Below, one piece after another: positions 50,132 to 59,507 of a stretch of DNA of 64,000 nucleotides. Position 1 is the stretch's first letter. Each line of letters starts with the position of its first letter. The DNA is from Brevundimonas sp. (GTDB lineage: Bacteria > Pseudomonadota > Alphaproteobacteria > Caulobacterales > Caulobacteraceae), in contig NZ_JACVCG010000006.1 of assembly GCF_016742135.1 (NCBI RefSeq), forward strand, positions 51,525 through 115,524, given 5' to 3'. The notes beneath the pieces were generated by a model. That model was not told the DNA's origin. It made no database searches and worked only from the letters and a program-made list of their open reading frames with translations. The position numbers were made by a program, and so were the translations under genes.

Positions 50132-50595
50132 TCGACCTTGAGGATTTCATAGGCCTTCACGCCCCCGGGCGTGTTGACCTCGACGACGTCGCCGACCTCC
50201 TTCGAGATCATGGCGCGCGCCAGCGGGGAGGTGATGGAGATCCGCCCCTGTTTCACATCGGCTTCGTGTTCGCCGACGATCTGGTAGCGGGCCTCTTCCT
50301 CGGTGTCCTCGTCAACGACGGTGACCGTGGCCCCGAATTTCACCTGCGTCCCCGACAGCTTGGACACATCGATCACCTGGGCCCGCGACATGCGGTCCTC
50401 GATCTCGGCGATCTGACCTTCGATCCAGCCCTGGCGCTCCTTGGCGGCATGATATTCGGCATTCTCGGACAGGTCGCCGTGTTCACGGGCCTCCGAGATC
50501 GCCGTAATCACCGCGGGACGTTCCACGGACTTCAATTGCTTGAGCTGATCGTCCAGGGCGCGATAGCCCGGGGCCGTCATCGGCACTTTTTCCAT
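50122..50595 (-). CDS. greA: Transcription elongation factor GreA
   Basis: A 157-residue factor that rescues backtracked RNA polymerase by stimulating transcript cleavage. The N-terminal coiled coil carries the acidic tip ([20 protein letters not shown], with the DLSENAEY motif), and the C-terminal globular domain contains [11 protein letters not shown] and [11 protein letters not shown]. Length is typical. It is followed by the overlapping ELM1-like gene. Confidence 0.97.
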   Translation of the reverse strand: MEKVPMTAPGYRALDDQLKQLKSVERPAVITAISEAREHGDLSENAEYHAAKERQGWIEGQIAEIEDRMSRAQVIDVSKLSGTQVKFGATVTVVDEDTEEEARYQIVGEHEADVKQGRISITSPLARAMISKEVGDVVEVNTPGGVKAYEILKVEWI

Positions 50596-50708
50596 AGGAT
50601 GGTGAGTTTCTTGTTTCGCCCGACTGCGGAGAGGAAGGTCAACCTTGAGAGAAGGTCGCGGGGCGCGCGCGACCGGGGCAAAGAGGATAGGTCACGATTT
50701 CGCTGAAC

Positions 50709-50897
50709 TCAAGCCGTTGGACGTATCGTTGTGCGGCGTACCTTGCGGATCAGGCTGCGGGTCAGCCACCCCAGGGCCACCAGAGCCACGACCATGAAGA
50801 CGGCGGACACGAGGGCCAGCTTGGCGAACATCAGCGCGAGGCTGAAGGCGATCACCACGAGCCCGAGGGCGACAAGATAAACGACAGCGATCTTCAT
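50709..50897 (-). CDS. Small membrane protein of 62 residues
   Basis: A 62-residue protein with two hydrophobic spans (about residues 4-22 and 28-46) and a basic tail (RSLIRKVRRTTIR). A ribosome binding site is not obvious. Family unknown. The 113 bp between it and greA contain no clear gene. Confidence 0.6.
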   Translation of the reverse strand: MKIAVVYLVALGLVVIAFSLALMFAKLALVSAVFMVVALVALGWLTRSLIRKVRRTTIRPTA

Positions 50898-50955
50898 GCC
50901 GGGTTAACGCTCTGCCGCGCCGCGGGTTTCACCGGCATGTCCTCGCGCGGGACGG

Positions 50956-51621
50956 TCAGGCGTAGCTGTAGGGTCCCCCGCGCTCAAGGGCGCGCTGCCA
51001 GGCCGGGCGGGCGTGAATGGTTTCGAGGAAGGCCTTGAGCTTGGGGCGGCGGTCAAAGCCGGGAATACGCTGGGCACCCGCCTCGATCGGAAAGCTCATC
51101 ATGATGTCGGCGGCGGAAAAGGCCCCGCCCGCGAACCACGGGTGGGCGGTCAGTTCGGCCTCCCAGAAGTCGATATGGGTCTGGAGCTGCGGATCGATGA
51201 AGCCGGACTGGGCCTTGCCGGCGATGGACTTGACCAGCGGTCGCACCAGGCCGGGGGCGCGTTTCGGCAGCTGACTGAACACCAGCTTGAGCAGCAGCGG
51301 CGGCATGGCCGAGCCCTCGGCATAGTGCAGCCAGTAGCGATAGCGGCGACCCGCCTCGGTGCCCGAAGGGGGTGCCAGCCTGCCCTTGCCGTGGGTCTCG
51401 ACCAGATAGTCGACGATCGCCCCGGTTTCGGCGACCCGGATGTCACCGTCATCGACCACCGGCGACTTGCCGAGTGGATGGATGGCCTTGAGCTCGGGCG
51501 GGGCCAACATGGTTTTTGCATCGCGCTGATAGCGCTTCACCTCATAGGGCAGGCCCAGTTCCTCGAGCAGCCACAACACCCGTTGGGACCGGCTGTCGTT
51601 GAGGTGATGCACGGTGATCAT
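50956..51621 (-). CDS. Glutathione S-transferase family protein
   Basis: A 221-residue GST. The thioredoxin-like N-terminal domain starts MITVHHLNDSRSQRVLWLLEELGLPYEV, with Ser in DSRSQRV as the likely glutathione-activating residue, and HPLGKSPVVDDGDIRVAETGAIVDYL carries the cis-Pro and glutathione-binding motif. The C-terminal helical domain starts near residue 88. Substrate unknown. Confidence 0.93.
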   Translation of the reverse strand: MITVHHLNDSRSQRVLWLLEELGLPYEVKRYQRDAKTMLAPPELKAIHPLGKSPVVDDGDIRVAETGAIVDYLVETHGKGRLAPPSGTEAGRRYRYWLHYAEGSAMPPLLLKLVFSQLPKRAPGLVRPLVKSIAGKAQSGFIDPQLQTHIDFWEAELTAHPWFAGGAFSAADIMMSFPIEAGAQRIPGFDRRPKLKAFLETIHARPAWQRALERGGPYSYA

Positions 51622-51630
51622 GAGGGCGGC

Positions 51631-52083
51631 CTAGTAAGCGTTCTGGGGCTGGTCGGTAAAGGTCAGGCGCGTCACCTTCCAGCCGGTCGGTGCGCGGTAG
51701 GTGTCAAAGGTGAAAAACACCGGGACCTGAGGCGTGTGAACGACATAGAGAACCCTGCATACACTTTCAGCAAGACACACAGAGTCGACCTCTTCCCACC
51801 CCAGAATACCTTCGTACATCGTCACCATGCTTCGCGACTGTCCGATCAGGGTGGGCAGGACAGAATCGCGCGTCGGCATGGGGGTGTCGCCGAGCAGGCC
51901 GTCATAGGCCAGCTCGAGCTGGTCCGACTGGAGCCGGGACAGGAACAGGTCGATGATCGGGGCGATCCCCGCCCGCTGCTCTGCGGTAACAGGCGGCAGT
52001 TCATGCTCCTGCGCCAGCGCCGGTGTCGCGAAAAGTCCGAGCGCAACGGCCGCGACCAGTGCCGGCAGCGATGAATGACGCAT
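51631..52083 (-). CDS. Hypothetical secreted protein
   Basis: A 150-residue protein with a Sec signal peptide cleaved after ALA near residue 24. The mature part begins with a helix (AEQRAGIAPIIDLFLSRLQS) and ends in a beta-rich half (VFFTFDTYRAPTGWKVTRLTF) that resembles the SnoaL/NTF2-like or DUF4864-like fold. Two cysteines (SVCLAESVC) are close enough for a disulphide. No catalytic motif is visible. It ends 9 bp before the GST gene. Confidence 0.75.
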   Translation of the reverse strand: MRHSSLPALVAAVALGLFATPALAQEHELPPVTAEQRAGIAPIIDLFLSRLQSDQLELAYDGLLGDTPMPTRDSVLPTLIGQSRSMVTMYEGILGWEEVDSVCLAESVCRVLYVVHTPQVPVFFTFDTYRAPTGWKVTRLTFTDQPQNAY

Positions 52084-52112
52084 GGATGTCCCTCCCCTGT
52101 TGATCTCCTGCC

Positions 52113-55100
52113 TCAGGCGTAAGCCTGCAGCGGGCGGACGTCCAGATCGTCGTTGCGGATGGCGGCGATGGCGTGGACAGCGGCAAGGGCGCCGGCGGTC
52201 GTGGTGTAGTAGGGGATCTTCATCATCAGGGCTGTGCGCCTCAGGCTGAAACTGTCCTGCAGGGACTGTTTGCCCTCCGTGGTGTTGAAGACCAGCTGGA
52301 CGTCGCGGTTCTTCATGGCGTCGACGATATTGGGGCGGCCCTCCAGAACCTTTTTCACATGCCCGACGGGGAGGCCCTGCTGGACCAGCCAGGCGTGGGT
52401 GCCACCGGTGGCGATCACCTCGAACCCCTGTTTCAGCAACAGGGCGACGGGTTCAACGATGAAGGGCTTGTCGGAATCCTTGACCGAGACGAAGGCGCAG
52501 CCCTTGACCGGCAGGGTGGTGCCGCCGCCGATCTGGCTCTTGGCAAAGGCACGGGCGAAGGCCTCGGCCATGTCGGGTTCGCCCTCGCGCTTCCAGTCCA
52601 GACCCATGACCTCGCCGGTCGAGCGCATCTCGGGCCCCAGCACGGTGTCGACCCCGGCAAAGCGGGCGAAGGGGAAGACCGCTTCCTTGACAGCAATATG
52701 GTCATAGGGGCGGTGCTCCAGACCGAAGGAGGCCAGCGGCACACCGGCCATGACCTTGGCAGCGATGGCGGCGATCGGCTGGCCGATGGTCTTGGCGACA
52801 AAGGGCGCCGTGCGGCTGGCGCGCGGATTGACCTCCAGCACGAAGATGCGCGGGTTTTCCGAGTGTGGCTCCTCGATGGCGAACTGGACGTTCATCAGGC
52901 CACGCACCTTCAGCGCCTTGGCCATGGCCTCGGTCTGGCGCATCAACTCGGCCACCACCCCGGAGGACAGGGAATAGGGCGGCATGGAACAGGCGCTGTC
53001 GCCCGAGTGGACGCCGGCTTCCTCGATATGCTCCAGCACCCCGGCGACGAAGACGGTCTCGTCATCGCACAGGGCGTCGACGTCGACCTCGGTCGCGCGG
53101 TTCAGATAGTGGTCGATCAGGACGGGATCGTCGCCGGACACCCGCATGGCCTCGCCGACATAGCGGTCCAGCTGTTCGCGGTCGTGGACGATCATCATGC
53201 CGCGTCCCCCCAGCACATAGGAGGGGCGCAGCACGACCGGATAGCCGACCGCCTCGGCCTTCTGCGCGGCTTCCTCGGCCGAGCGGGCGAGCGCATTGGG
53301 CGGCTGCATCAGTCCGATGTCGTGCAGCATCACCTGGAACCGCTCGCGATCCTCGGCGAGGTCAATGGAGTCGACACTGGTGCCGAGGATCGGCACGCCG
53401 TCTTCCTGCAGGGCGTGGGCCAGCTTCAGCGGCGTCTGGCCTCCGAACTGGACGACCACACCGATTAGGTCGCCGGCCCGGCGCTCGACGTCGATCAGCT
53501 CCAGCACATCCTCGGCCGTCAGCGGCTCGAAATAGAGACGGTCCGAGGTGTCATAGTCGGTCGAGACGGTCTCGGGATTGCAGTTGACCATGATCGACTC
53601 GACGTCGATCTCGGCAAAGGCAAAGGCCGCGTGACAGCAGCAGTAGTCGAACTCGATCCCCTGTCCGATCCGGTTCGGACCGCCGCCGAGGATGATGGCC
53701 TTCCGGCGATCCGAGGGGCGGGACTCGCACTCCGGCACCTGGCCGAGCGCGCCGGTCTCATAGGTCGAATACATATAGGCGGTGGCGGAGGCGAATTCGG
53801 CGGCGCAGGTGTCGATGCGCTTGAACACCGGTCGCACGTCCAGCGCGCGGCGGGCCTTCCTGACCGCAGCCTCGGTGGTGCCGGTCAGGGCCGCCATGCG
53901 GGCATCGGAGAAGCCCTTGGCCTTGAGCTGGCGGAAGGCGTGGGCGTCGGTCGGCAGACCCCTCACCCGCAGGTGGCCCTCGTCGCGGATCAGCTCCTGG
54001 ATCTGGCGCAGGAACCAGGGCTCGTACGAACAGGCGGCCTGGACTTCTTCCACCGTGAGGCCGTGGCGGAACGCCTGGGCGATGACGCGGATACGGTCGG
54101 GCGTGGGCGTGCCCAGAGCCCGCACCACGGCGGCGCGGATGGCACCCTCGTCGTCCGTATCGGTGGTGCCGTCGATCTCGATCTCGTCGAAGCCCGACAG
54201 GCCGGTCTCGAGACCCCGCAGGGCCTTCTGCATCGACTCCTGGAAGGTCCGCCCGATGGCCATGACCTCGCCCACCGACTTCATCGAGGTCGACAGCAGC
54301 GGCTCCGACCCCGGATATTTCTCGAAGGCGAAGCGCGGGATCTTGGTGACCACATAGTCGATCGAGGGCTCGAACGAGGCCGGGGTCACGCCAGTGATGT
54401 CATTGGTCAGTTCGTCCAGCGTATAGCCGACAGCCAGACGGGCGGCGACCTTGGCGATCGGAAAGCCCGTGGCCTTGGACGCCAGCGCCGAGGACCGCGA
54501 CACGCGCGGATTCATCTCGATCACCACCATGCGGCCGTCGGCCGGATTGATGGCCCACTGGACGTTCGAACCGCCGGTCTCGACCCCGATTTCGCGGAGC
54601 ACATTGATCGAGCCGGTCCGCATCCGCTGATACTCCTTGTCGGTCAGCGTCAGGGCGGGGGCGACGGTGATGGAGTCGCCGGTGTGCACCCCCATGGGGT
54701 CCACGTTTTCGATCGAGCAGATGATGATGCAGTTGTCCGCCTTGTCGCGGACGACCTCCATCTCATACTCCTTCCAGCCGAGGACGCTTTCCTCGATCAG
54801 GACCTCGGTGGTCGGCGACAGGTCGAGGCCCCGCTCGACGATCTCGCGGTATTCCTCCACGTTGTAGGCAATGCCGCCTCCGGTGCCGGCGAGGGTGAAG
54901 CTGGGGCGCACGATGGCCGGCAGGCCGACGAACTCCAGCGCCTCCTCGGCCTCGTCGATGTGATGGATGGCGCGCGAGCGGGGGCTTTCCAGACCCAGCT
55001 TGTCCATGGCGTCACGGAATTTCTGGCGGTCCTCGGCCTTGTCGATGACCTCTGCGCGGGCACCGATCATCTCGACTCCCAGCCGGGCCAGAACGCCCGA

Positions 55101-55412
55101 TTGTTCGAGGGCGAGGGCGGTGTTGAGGGCCGTCTGGCCGCCCATGGTGGGCAGAAGGGCGTCGGGCCGCTCCTTTTCGAGGATTTTCTCGACGAACTCG
55201 GGCGTGATCGGCTCGATATAGGTGGCGTCGGCCACCTCCGGATCGGTCATGATGGTGGCCGGGTTCGAGTTGACCAGAATGACCCGGTAGCCCTCGGCCT
55301 TCAGCGCCTTGCAGGCTTGGACGCCCGAATAGTCGAATTCGCAGGCCTGGCCGATGACGATCGGGCCGGCGCCGATGATCAGGATCGACTGGATGTCTGT
55401 GCGTCTGGGCAT
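52113..55412 (-). CDS. carB: Carbamoyl phosphate synthetase large subunit
   Basis: A 1099-residue enzyme making carbamoyl phosphate for pyrimidines and arginine. Two ATP-grasp halves are visible: the first begins [24 protein letters not shown] and has [14 protein letters not shown]; the second begins [21 protein letters not shown] and has [12 protein letters not shown]. The oligomerisation region lies between, and the C-terminal allosteric MGS-like domain ([23 protein letters not shown]) is complete. It is somewhat longer than E. coli CarB. The small subunit gene carA is 2.9 kb away on the opposite strand. Confidence 0.97.
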   Translation of the reverse strand: MPRRTDIQSILIIGAGPIVIGQACEFDYSGVQACKALKAEGYRVILVNSNPATIMTDPEVADATYIEPITPEFVEKILEKERPDALLPTMGGQTALNTALALEQSGVLARLGVEMIGARAEVIDKAEDRQKFRDAMDKLGLESPRSRAIHHIDEAEEALEFVGLPAIVRPSFTLAGTGGGIAYNVEEYREIVERGLDLSPTTEVLIEESVLGWKEYEMEVVRDKADNCIIICSIENVDPMGVHTGDSITVAPALTLTDKEYQRMRTGSINVLREIGVETGGSNVQWAINPADGRMVVIEMNPRVSRSSALASKATGFPIAKVAARLAVGYTLDELTNDITGVTPASFEPSIDYVVTKIPRFAFEKYPGSEPLLSTSMKSVGEVMAIGRTFQESMQKALRGLETGLSGFDEIEIDGTTDTDDEGAIRAAVVRALGTPTPDRIRVIAQAFRHGLTVEEVQAACSYEPWFLRQIQELIRDEGHLRVRGLPTDAHAFRQLKAKGFSDARMAALTGTTEAAVRKARRALDVRPVFKRIDTCAAEFASATAYMYSTYETGALGQVPECESRPSDRRKAIILGGGPNRIGQGIEFDYCCCHAAFAFAEIDVESIMVNCNPETVSTDYDTSDRLYFEPLTAEDVLELIDVERRAGDLIGVVVQFGGQTPLKLAHALQEDGVPILGTSVDSIDLAEDRERFQVMLHDIGLMQPPNALARSAEEAAQKAEAVGYPVVLRPSYVLGGRGMMIVHDREQLDRYVGEAMRVSGDDPVLIDHYLNRATEVDVDALCDDETVFVAGVLEHIEEAGVHSGDSACSMPPYSLSSGVVAELMRQTEAMAKALKVRGLMNVQFAIEEPHSENPRIFVLEVNPRASRTAPFVAKTIGQPIAAIAAKVMAGVPLASFGLEHRPYDHIAVKEAVFPFARFAGVDTVLGPEMRSTGEVMGLDWKREGEPDMAEAFARAFAKSQIGGGTTLPVKGCAFVSVKDSDKPFIVEPVALLLKQGFEVIATGGTHAWLVQQGLPVGHVKKVLEGRPNIVDAMKNRDVQLVFNTTEGKQSLQDSFSLRRTALMMKIPYYTTTAGALAAVHAIAAIRNDDLDVRPLQAYA

Positions 55413-55428
55413 CGCGGGCCTCGTCTTG

Positions 55429-55743
55429 TCAGTTCGTCACGACCGCACACTCCCAGCCGTCATAGTCCAGCTGGAAGGCCGCGGCCCAGGATTGCATCAT
55501 GGCGGAAACGGGCGCGAACGAGGCTTCGTCCACCGCCATGGTCGTTTCCAGAATGGTCGAGTCGTCGGAACCGCGCGTGACGAAGCCGGCCCGGCGGGCC
55601 ACCTCGTTCAGGTCGTCGTGATCGCCCTCGCCATAGAAGTAGAACAGAGTGTGGCGCGGGGTCAGGCCACTGTCGCCATGCTCCGCCAGGGCCGCCCGGA
55701 TCATGGCATCACGCTCGTCATGCGGGATATCGGCAGCGGTCAC
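55429..55743 (-). CDS. RraB-like ribonuclease E inhibitor family protein
   Basis: About 104 residues with the RraB-like fold: [25 protein letters not shown] at the start, then [23 protein letters not shown] and the terminal DYDGWECAV. RraB binds RNase E in E. coli; in this lineage the role is untested. GTG 55743 is preferred since the upstream 20 residues (from GTG 55803) are basic and low in complexity. It ends 16 bp before carB. Confidence 0.8.
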   Translation of the reverse strand: MTAADIPHDERDAMIRAALAEHGDSGLTPRHTLFYFYGEGDHDDLNEVARRAGFVTRGSDDSTILETTMAVDEASFAPVSAMMQSWAAAFQLDYDGWECAVVTN

Positions 55744-55863
55744 GGAACGGCGGTCCTTTGGCGCACGAAAACCCGACGGAGGAGAAGCCCCCGGCGCGGT
55801 CACGTCTGGTTGTCGGTTAAGCGGCCGGTCTAAAGACGCGGGGGCGCGCTAGCAAGGCCTGAA

Positions 55864-56568
55864 TCAGTCCGTGTGACGTTCAATCCGCGCCAGCCATTCC
55901 GGCAGTTCATCGAAGCAGGCAAGCGTGACATAGCGGGGGTGGCCTTCTGGGGCGTCGGCCAGTTCATGGGCCCAGGTGACCTCATACGGAATATGCACGC
56001 CCCAGGCCCCGGCCTCGATCGCCGGCAGGACGTCCGAGCGCATGGAATTGCCGACCATGACGCCCTCGTCCGGACCGGTGCCGTGGCGGGTGAAGACCCG
56101 CTCGTAGGTGGAACGGTCCTTTTCCGAAACGATCTCGACGCCCGAGAACAGGTCGCCGAGGCCGGAGGCAGCCAGCTTGCGCTCCTGATCCATCAGGTCG
56201 CCCTTGGTCACCAGCACCAGCCGGTAGGTGTCGGTAAGTTGCGCCAGGGTCTCGGCCACACCCGGCAGGGTCTCCACCGGATAGGCCAGCATTTCCCGAC
56301 CGGCGGCCAGAATCTCGCGGATGGCCGAAGACGGGGGATCGCCGTCGCACAGCTCCATGGCCGTCTCGATCATCGACAGGGTGAAACCCTTCACCCCATA
56401 GCCATAGAGGCGCAGGTTGCGACGCTCGATCTCGGCCAGCCTGTGCGCGATCACCGCATTGTCGTGATCGGTCAGAAGGTCGAGAAAGCGGGCCTGGGTG
56501 AGGCGGAAGATCGTCTCATTGTGCCAGAGGGTATCGTCGGCATCGAGGCTGAGGGTGGTGATGCGCAT
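55864..56568 (-). CDS. HAD-family hydrolase
   Basis: A 234-residue HAD phosphatase. Motif I is LDADDTLW, with the nucleophile Asp followed by the acid Asp two residues later. Motif II is LVLVTKGD (Thr/Ser), motif III a Lys near SEKDRSTYERVF, and motif IV is MVGNSMRSDVLPA. The helical cap between about residues 18-90 is of the C1 type, as in YjjG-like enzymes. Substrate unknown. Confidence 0.9.
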   Translation of the reverse strand: MRITTLSLDADDTLWHNETIFRLTQARFLDLLTDHDNAVIAHRLAEIERRNLRLYGYGVKGFTLSMIETAMELCDGDPPSSAIREILAAGREMLAYPVETLPGVAETLAQLTDTYRLVLVTKGDLMDQERKLAASGLGDLFSGVEIVSEKDRSTYERVFTRHGTGPDEGVMVGNSMRSDVLPAIEAGAWGVHIPYEVTWAHELADAPEGHPRYVTLACFDELPEWLARIERHTD

Positions 56569-56609
56569 GGGCGCTGCCTAACACCGGAATCAGGCGTTTG
56601 GGAGAGGTG

Positions 56610-57299
56610 ATGAGCGACACATCTGCCGTGGTGATCGGGGCGTCGGGCGGGATCGGCGCGGCCTTGGTACGTCAGCTTGAAAACGCCGGGCACCATTCCA
56701 ACGTCCACGCCCTCTCGCGCTCGGGCACCGGGCTAAATCTGGAGGATGAGGAGTCAATCGCGGCAGCCGCCTCGCGGATCGCCGACGGGCCGCCCCCTGC
56801 CCTGGTGATCGTCGCCACAGGGGTGCTGCACGGGGCCCATTCGCCCGAGCGGACCTATCGCGCCCTTTCGGCCGAGCACCTGATGCGGGACTATCGACTG
56901 AATGCCATCGGCCCGGCGCTGGTGGCCAAGCATTTCCTGCCCCTGATGCCGCGCGAAAGCCGGGGCGTGTTCGCGGCCCTGTCGGCGCGGATCGGGTCGA
57001 TCGGTGACAACCGGCTGGGCGGCTGGCACGCCTATCGGGCATCCAAGGCGGCGCTGAACATGCTGATCCGCAACCTGGCCATCGAACATGGCCGAACGCA
57101 CAAGGGCGGAATTGTCGTCGGCCTGCATCCCGGCACGGTGGCGACCGGACTGAGTGCCCCCTTCCAGGCCGGGGTACCTGCCGAAAAGCTGTTCACGCCC
57201 TATCATTCCGCCGAACAGCTTTTACGTGTAGTTTCAGTACTTGATGCGTCTGACAGCGGTGGCGTTTTCGGTTGGGACGGGCGACGAATCCCGGCCTGA
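56610..57299 (+). CDS. SDR family oxidoreductase (CsgA/YwfD-like)
   Basis: A 229-residue short-chain dehydrogenase. The cofactor motif is VIGASGGIGAALV, the NAG-like motif is degenerate (VIVATGVLHG), and the catalytic Tyr-x3-Lys is in HAYRASKAALN with Ser in ALSARIGSIGD. HPGTVATGLSAPFQ is shared with the C-factor-like SDR group. ATG 56610 has GAGAGG upstream. A good terminator follows. Confidence 0.9.
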   Translation: MSDTSAVVIGASGGIGAALVRQLENAGHHSNVHALSRSGTGLNLEDEESIAAAASRIADGPPPALVIVATGVLHGAHSPERTYRALSAEHLMRDYRLNAIGPALVAKHFLPLMPRESRGVFAALSARIGSIGDNRLGGWHAYRASKAALNMLIRNLAIEHGRTHKGGIVVGLHPGTVATGLSAPFQAGVPAEKLFTPYHSAEQLLRVVSVLDASDSGGVFGWDGRRIPA

Positions 57300-57338
57300 A
57301 GAAAAAGACGGTGAACGGCGCATTCACCGGGTTTCTTG
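57299..57338 (+). terminator. Terminator after the SDR gene
   Basis: CGGTGAA (57309-57315) pairs with TTCACCG (57323-57329) around a 7-nt loop; an outer A-rich stretch (GAAAAAGA) before it and GTTTCTT after it extend the hairpin and supply the U-tract. Confidence 0.75.
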
Positions 57339-57405
57339 ACCGTCCGTAGACAATCACAGGCGCATTCTGTGAGCGTCGGGGACCAACTGTCATCCGGGGG
57401 GCCTT

Positions 57406-58209
57406 ATGGGGACCTTTCCTTATGACCCGGTGGAGTCCGCCGGGTTTGTTGATGCTACCATGGCGAGCATGAGCGGCTCGTCGCAAGCGCCGCTGCATTT
57501 CGACGCCCAACAGGCGGGCTTTGAGATGGTCACGCGCGGACGACGGGGCCTTTCGGTCAGCCTGATCGCCCAGGACATTGTCGCGCTCGACAGCGGTCAG
57601 GCGGTCTCCCGCCGCGTGCGCCGGATCATTCGACACACCGGGGGCGAGGCCGGGCTGAACCTGTTCGGTCGGGGCACGCTGGAGGGCGGGGACCTGCGCC
57701 GCATCGACCTGCAGTCCCTGCGCATCGGGCTGGACCTGCTACGCCGTACGCCGGGGCTGACCGGCGTCCTGCCGGTCTTCTGGCGGACCCTGGCCACCAG
57801 CCATGGTCGGTTCGCCCTGCTGTACGCCGGGACCAATGACGAAGCTCGCCCCGCGGGCTTGTCGATGGAGATCATGGGCGGCACGGAGACGTCACGGCTG
57901 GACATGGTGGCCGAGGTCATCGAACAGTTCCAGACAGGCCCGATCGGCATGATCCTGCACGCCGCGCCCGATATCGGCGTCGTCCGGCAGGCGGCGCTGG
58001 CGCGGGCCTCCTGCCTGTCTCTGGATTTTGCCGGCGTCGATCACCTGTCGCCCGAGGGCAAGGCCGAGGCCCGGGACCTGATCGCCGCTGCCCGACAGGT
58101 GGCGCCGACGGTGCTGCTGGTCAACCTCAGACCCGACTGGGCCCCCGCCGCCCACGAGGCCGGGGCCACCCATGCCGTCTTTGCCCCGATGGAGCCGCTC
58201 AGCCTGTAG
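57406..58209 (+). CDS. Uncharacterised protein, possibly a degenerate EAL-like domain
   Basis: A 267-residue soluble protein I do not firmly recognise. The C-terminal half alternates strand-helix units: GLSMEIMGG, RLDMVAEVIEQF, GPIGMILHAAPDI, SLDFAGVDHL, ARDLIAAARQVAPTVLLVNL and HEAGATHAVFA. This looks like a TIM-barrel tail of the EAL type, but the Glu-Ala-Leu motif and metal ligands are not present. If so, it would be a non-catalytic c-di-GMP binder or a scaffold. GGGGGG lies 6 nt before the ATG. The EAL reading is tentative. Confidence 0.65.
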   Translation: MGTFPYDPVESAGFVDATMASMSGSSQAPLHFDAQQAGFEMVTRGRRGLSVSLIAQDIVALDSGQAVSRRVRRIIRHTGGEAGLNLFGRGTLEGGDLRRIDLQSLRIGLDLLRRTPGLTGVLPVFWRTLATSHGRFALLYAGTNDEARPAGLSMEIMGGTETSRLDMVAEVIEQFQTGPIGMILHAAPDIGVVRQAALARASCLSLDFAGVDHLSPEGKAEARDLIAAARQVAPTVLLVNLRPDWAPAAHEAGATHAVFAPMEPLSL

Positions 58210-58316
58210 CGGCAAAGGTTGACCGGGCGGGGTATGCCCCCTAACACCCGGCCGCTTCCGGCCCCCGTCGACACGCGACGGGTGCACGGGGGCGAACTCC
58301 GCGATAGGATGCCGCC

Positions 58317-59474
58317 ATGACCCGAACCCTCCCCGGCGTAACCGGCGTGCTGGCGCTTGCCGACGGCACCATCCTGCAGGGCCTTGGCTGCGGGGCCGAA
58401 GGATCGGCGCTGGGCGAAGTCGTCTTCAACACCGCCATGACGGGCTATCAGGAGATTCTGACCGACCCTTCCTACATGAGCCAGATCCTGGCCTTCACCT
58501 TCCCCCACGTCGGCAATGTCGGGGTGAATGCGGAAGACGTCGAGCAGATGGGCGAAAGCGCGGCCACCTCGGCGCGCGGGGCCATTTTCCGCGATGTGCC
58601 GACGGCGCCGGCCAACTGGCGGGCGGGTCAGTCCTTCGACGACTGGATGAAGAGCCGCCATGTGGTGGGGCTTGCCGGGGTCGACACCCGCGCCCTGACC
58701 GCGCGCATCCGCGAAAGCGGCGCGCCCCATGCGGTGATCGCCCACAGCGCCGACGGACAGTTCGATCTGGATGCCCTGGTGGAACAGGCCCGCGCCTGGC
58801 AGGGGCTGGTCGGGCTGGACCTGGCGAAGGACGCCTCGACGCTTCAGGCCTTCGACTGGGACCAGGGGCTGTGGGACTGGCCCGAGGGCTATCCGCGGGT
58901 CAACGCCGCCGACAAATCGGTGGTCGTCGTCGACTATGGGGTCAAGAAGAACATCCTGCGGGCACTGGCCTCGACCGGCGCCAGGATCACCGTGGTGCCC
59001 GCTACGACGCCGGCCGAGGACATCCTTGCGCGCAAGCCGGACGGCGTGGTCCTGTCGAACGGTCCGGGCGACCCGGCGGCGACCGGCGAATATGCCGTGC
59101 CGGAGATCAGAAAGCTGGTGGCCTCGGGCACGCCGGTCATGGGCATCTGTCTGGGTCACCAGATGCTGGCGCTGGCCATGGGTGCCCGGACCATCAAGAT
59201 GGATCAGGGCCACCATGGGGCCAACCATCCGGTCAAGGACCTGACAACCGGCAAGGTCGAGATCGTCTCGATGAACCACGGCTTTACGGTCGACCGGGAC
59301 AGCCTGCCGGACGCGGTAACCGAAACCCACATCAGCCTGTTTGACGGCACCAACTGCGGCATCGCGCTGAAGGACAGGCCTGTGTTCAGCGTCCAGCATC
59401 ACCCCGAGGCCAGTCCCGGGCCGACCGACAGCCTGTATCTTTTCGGACGCTTTGCCCGGATGATGCAGGGCTGA
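58317..59474 (+). CDS. carA: Carbamoyl phosphate synthetase small subunit
   Basis: A 385-residue glutaminase subunit that supplies ammonia to CarB. The N-terminal domain is typical ([36 protein letters not shown]). The class I glutamine amidotransferase domain has SNGPGDPAA, the nucleophile Cys in [14 protein letters not shown], and His/Glu in [11 protein letters not shown]. It is transcribed toward dnaG, with the stop 33 bp before the dnaG start. Confidence 0.97.
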   Translation: MTRTLPGVTGVLALADGTILQGLGCGAEGSALGEVVFNTAMTGYQEILTDPSYMSQILAFTFPHVGNVGVNAEDVEQMGESAATSARGAIFRDVPTAPANWRAGQSFDDWMKSRHVVGLAGVDTRALTARIRESGAPHAVIAHSADGQFDLDALVEQARAWQGLVGLDLAKDASTLQAFDWDQGLWDWPEGYPRVNAADKSVVVVDYGVKKNILRALASTGARITVVPATTPAEDILARKPDGVVLSNGPGDPAATGEYAVPEIRKLVASGTPVMGICLGHQMLALAMGARTIKMDQGHHGANHPVKDLTTGKVEIVSMNHGFTVDRDSLPDAVTETHISLFDGTNCGIALKDRPVFSVQHHPEASPGPTDSLYLFGRFARMMQG

Positions 59475-59507
59475 GGGCCCCCCCGGTCCCGCAGAGGTCA
59501 GGACGCG

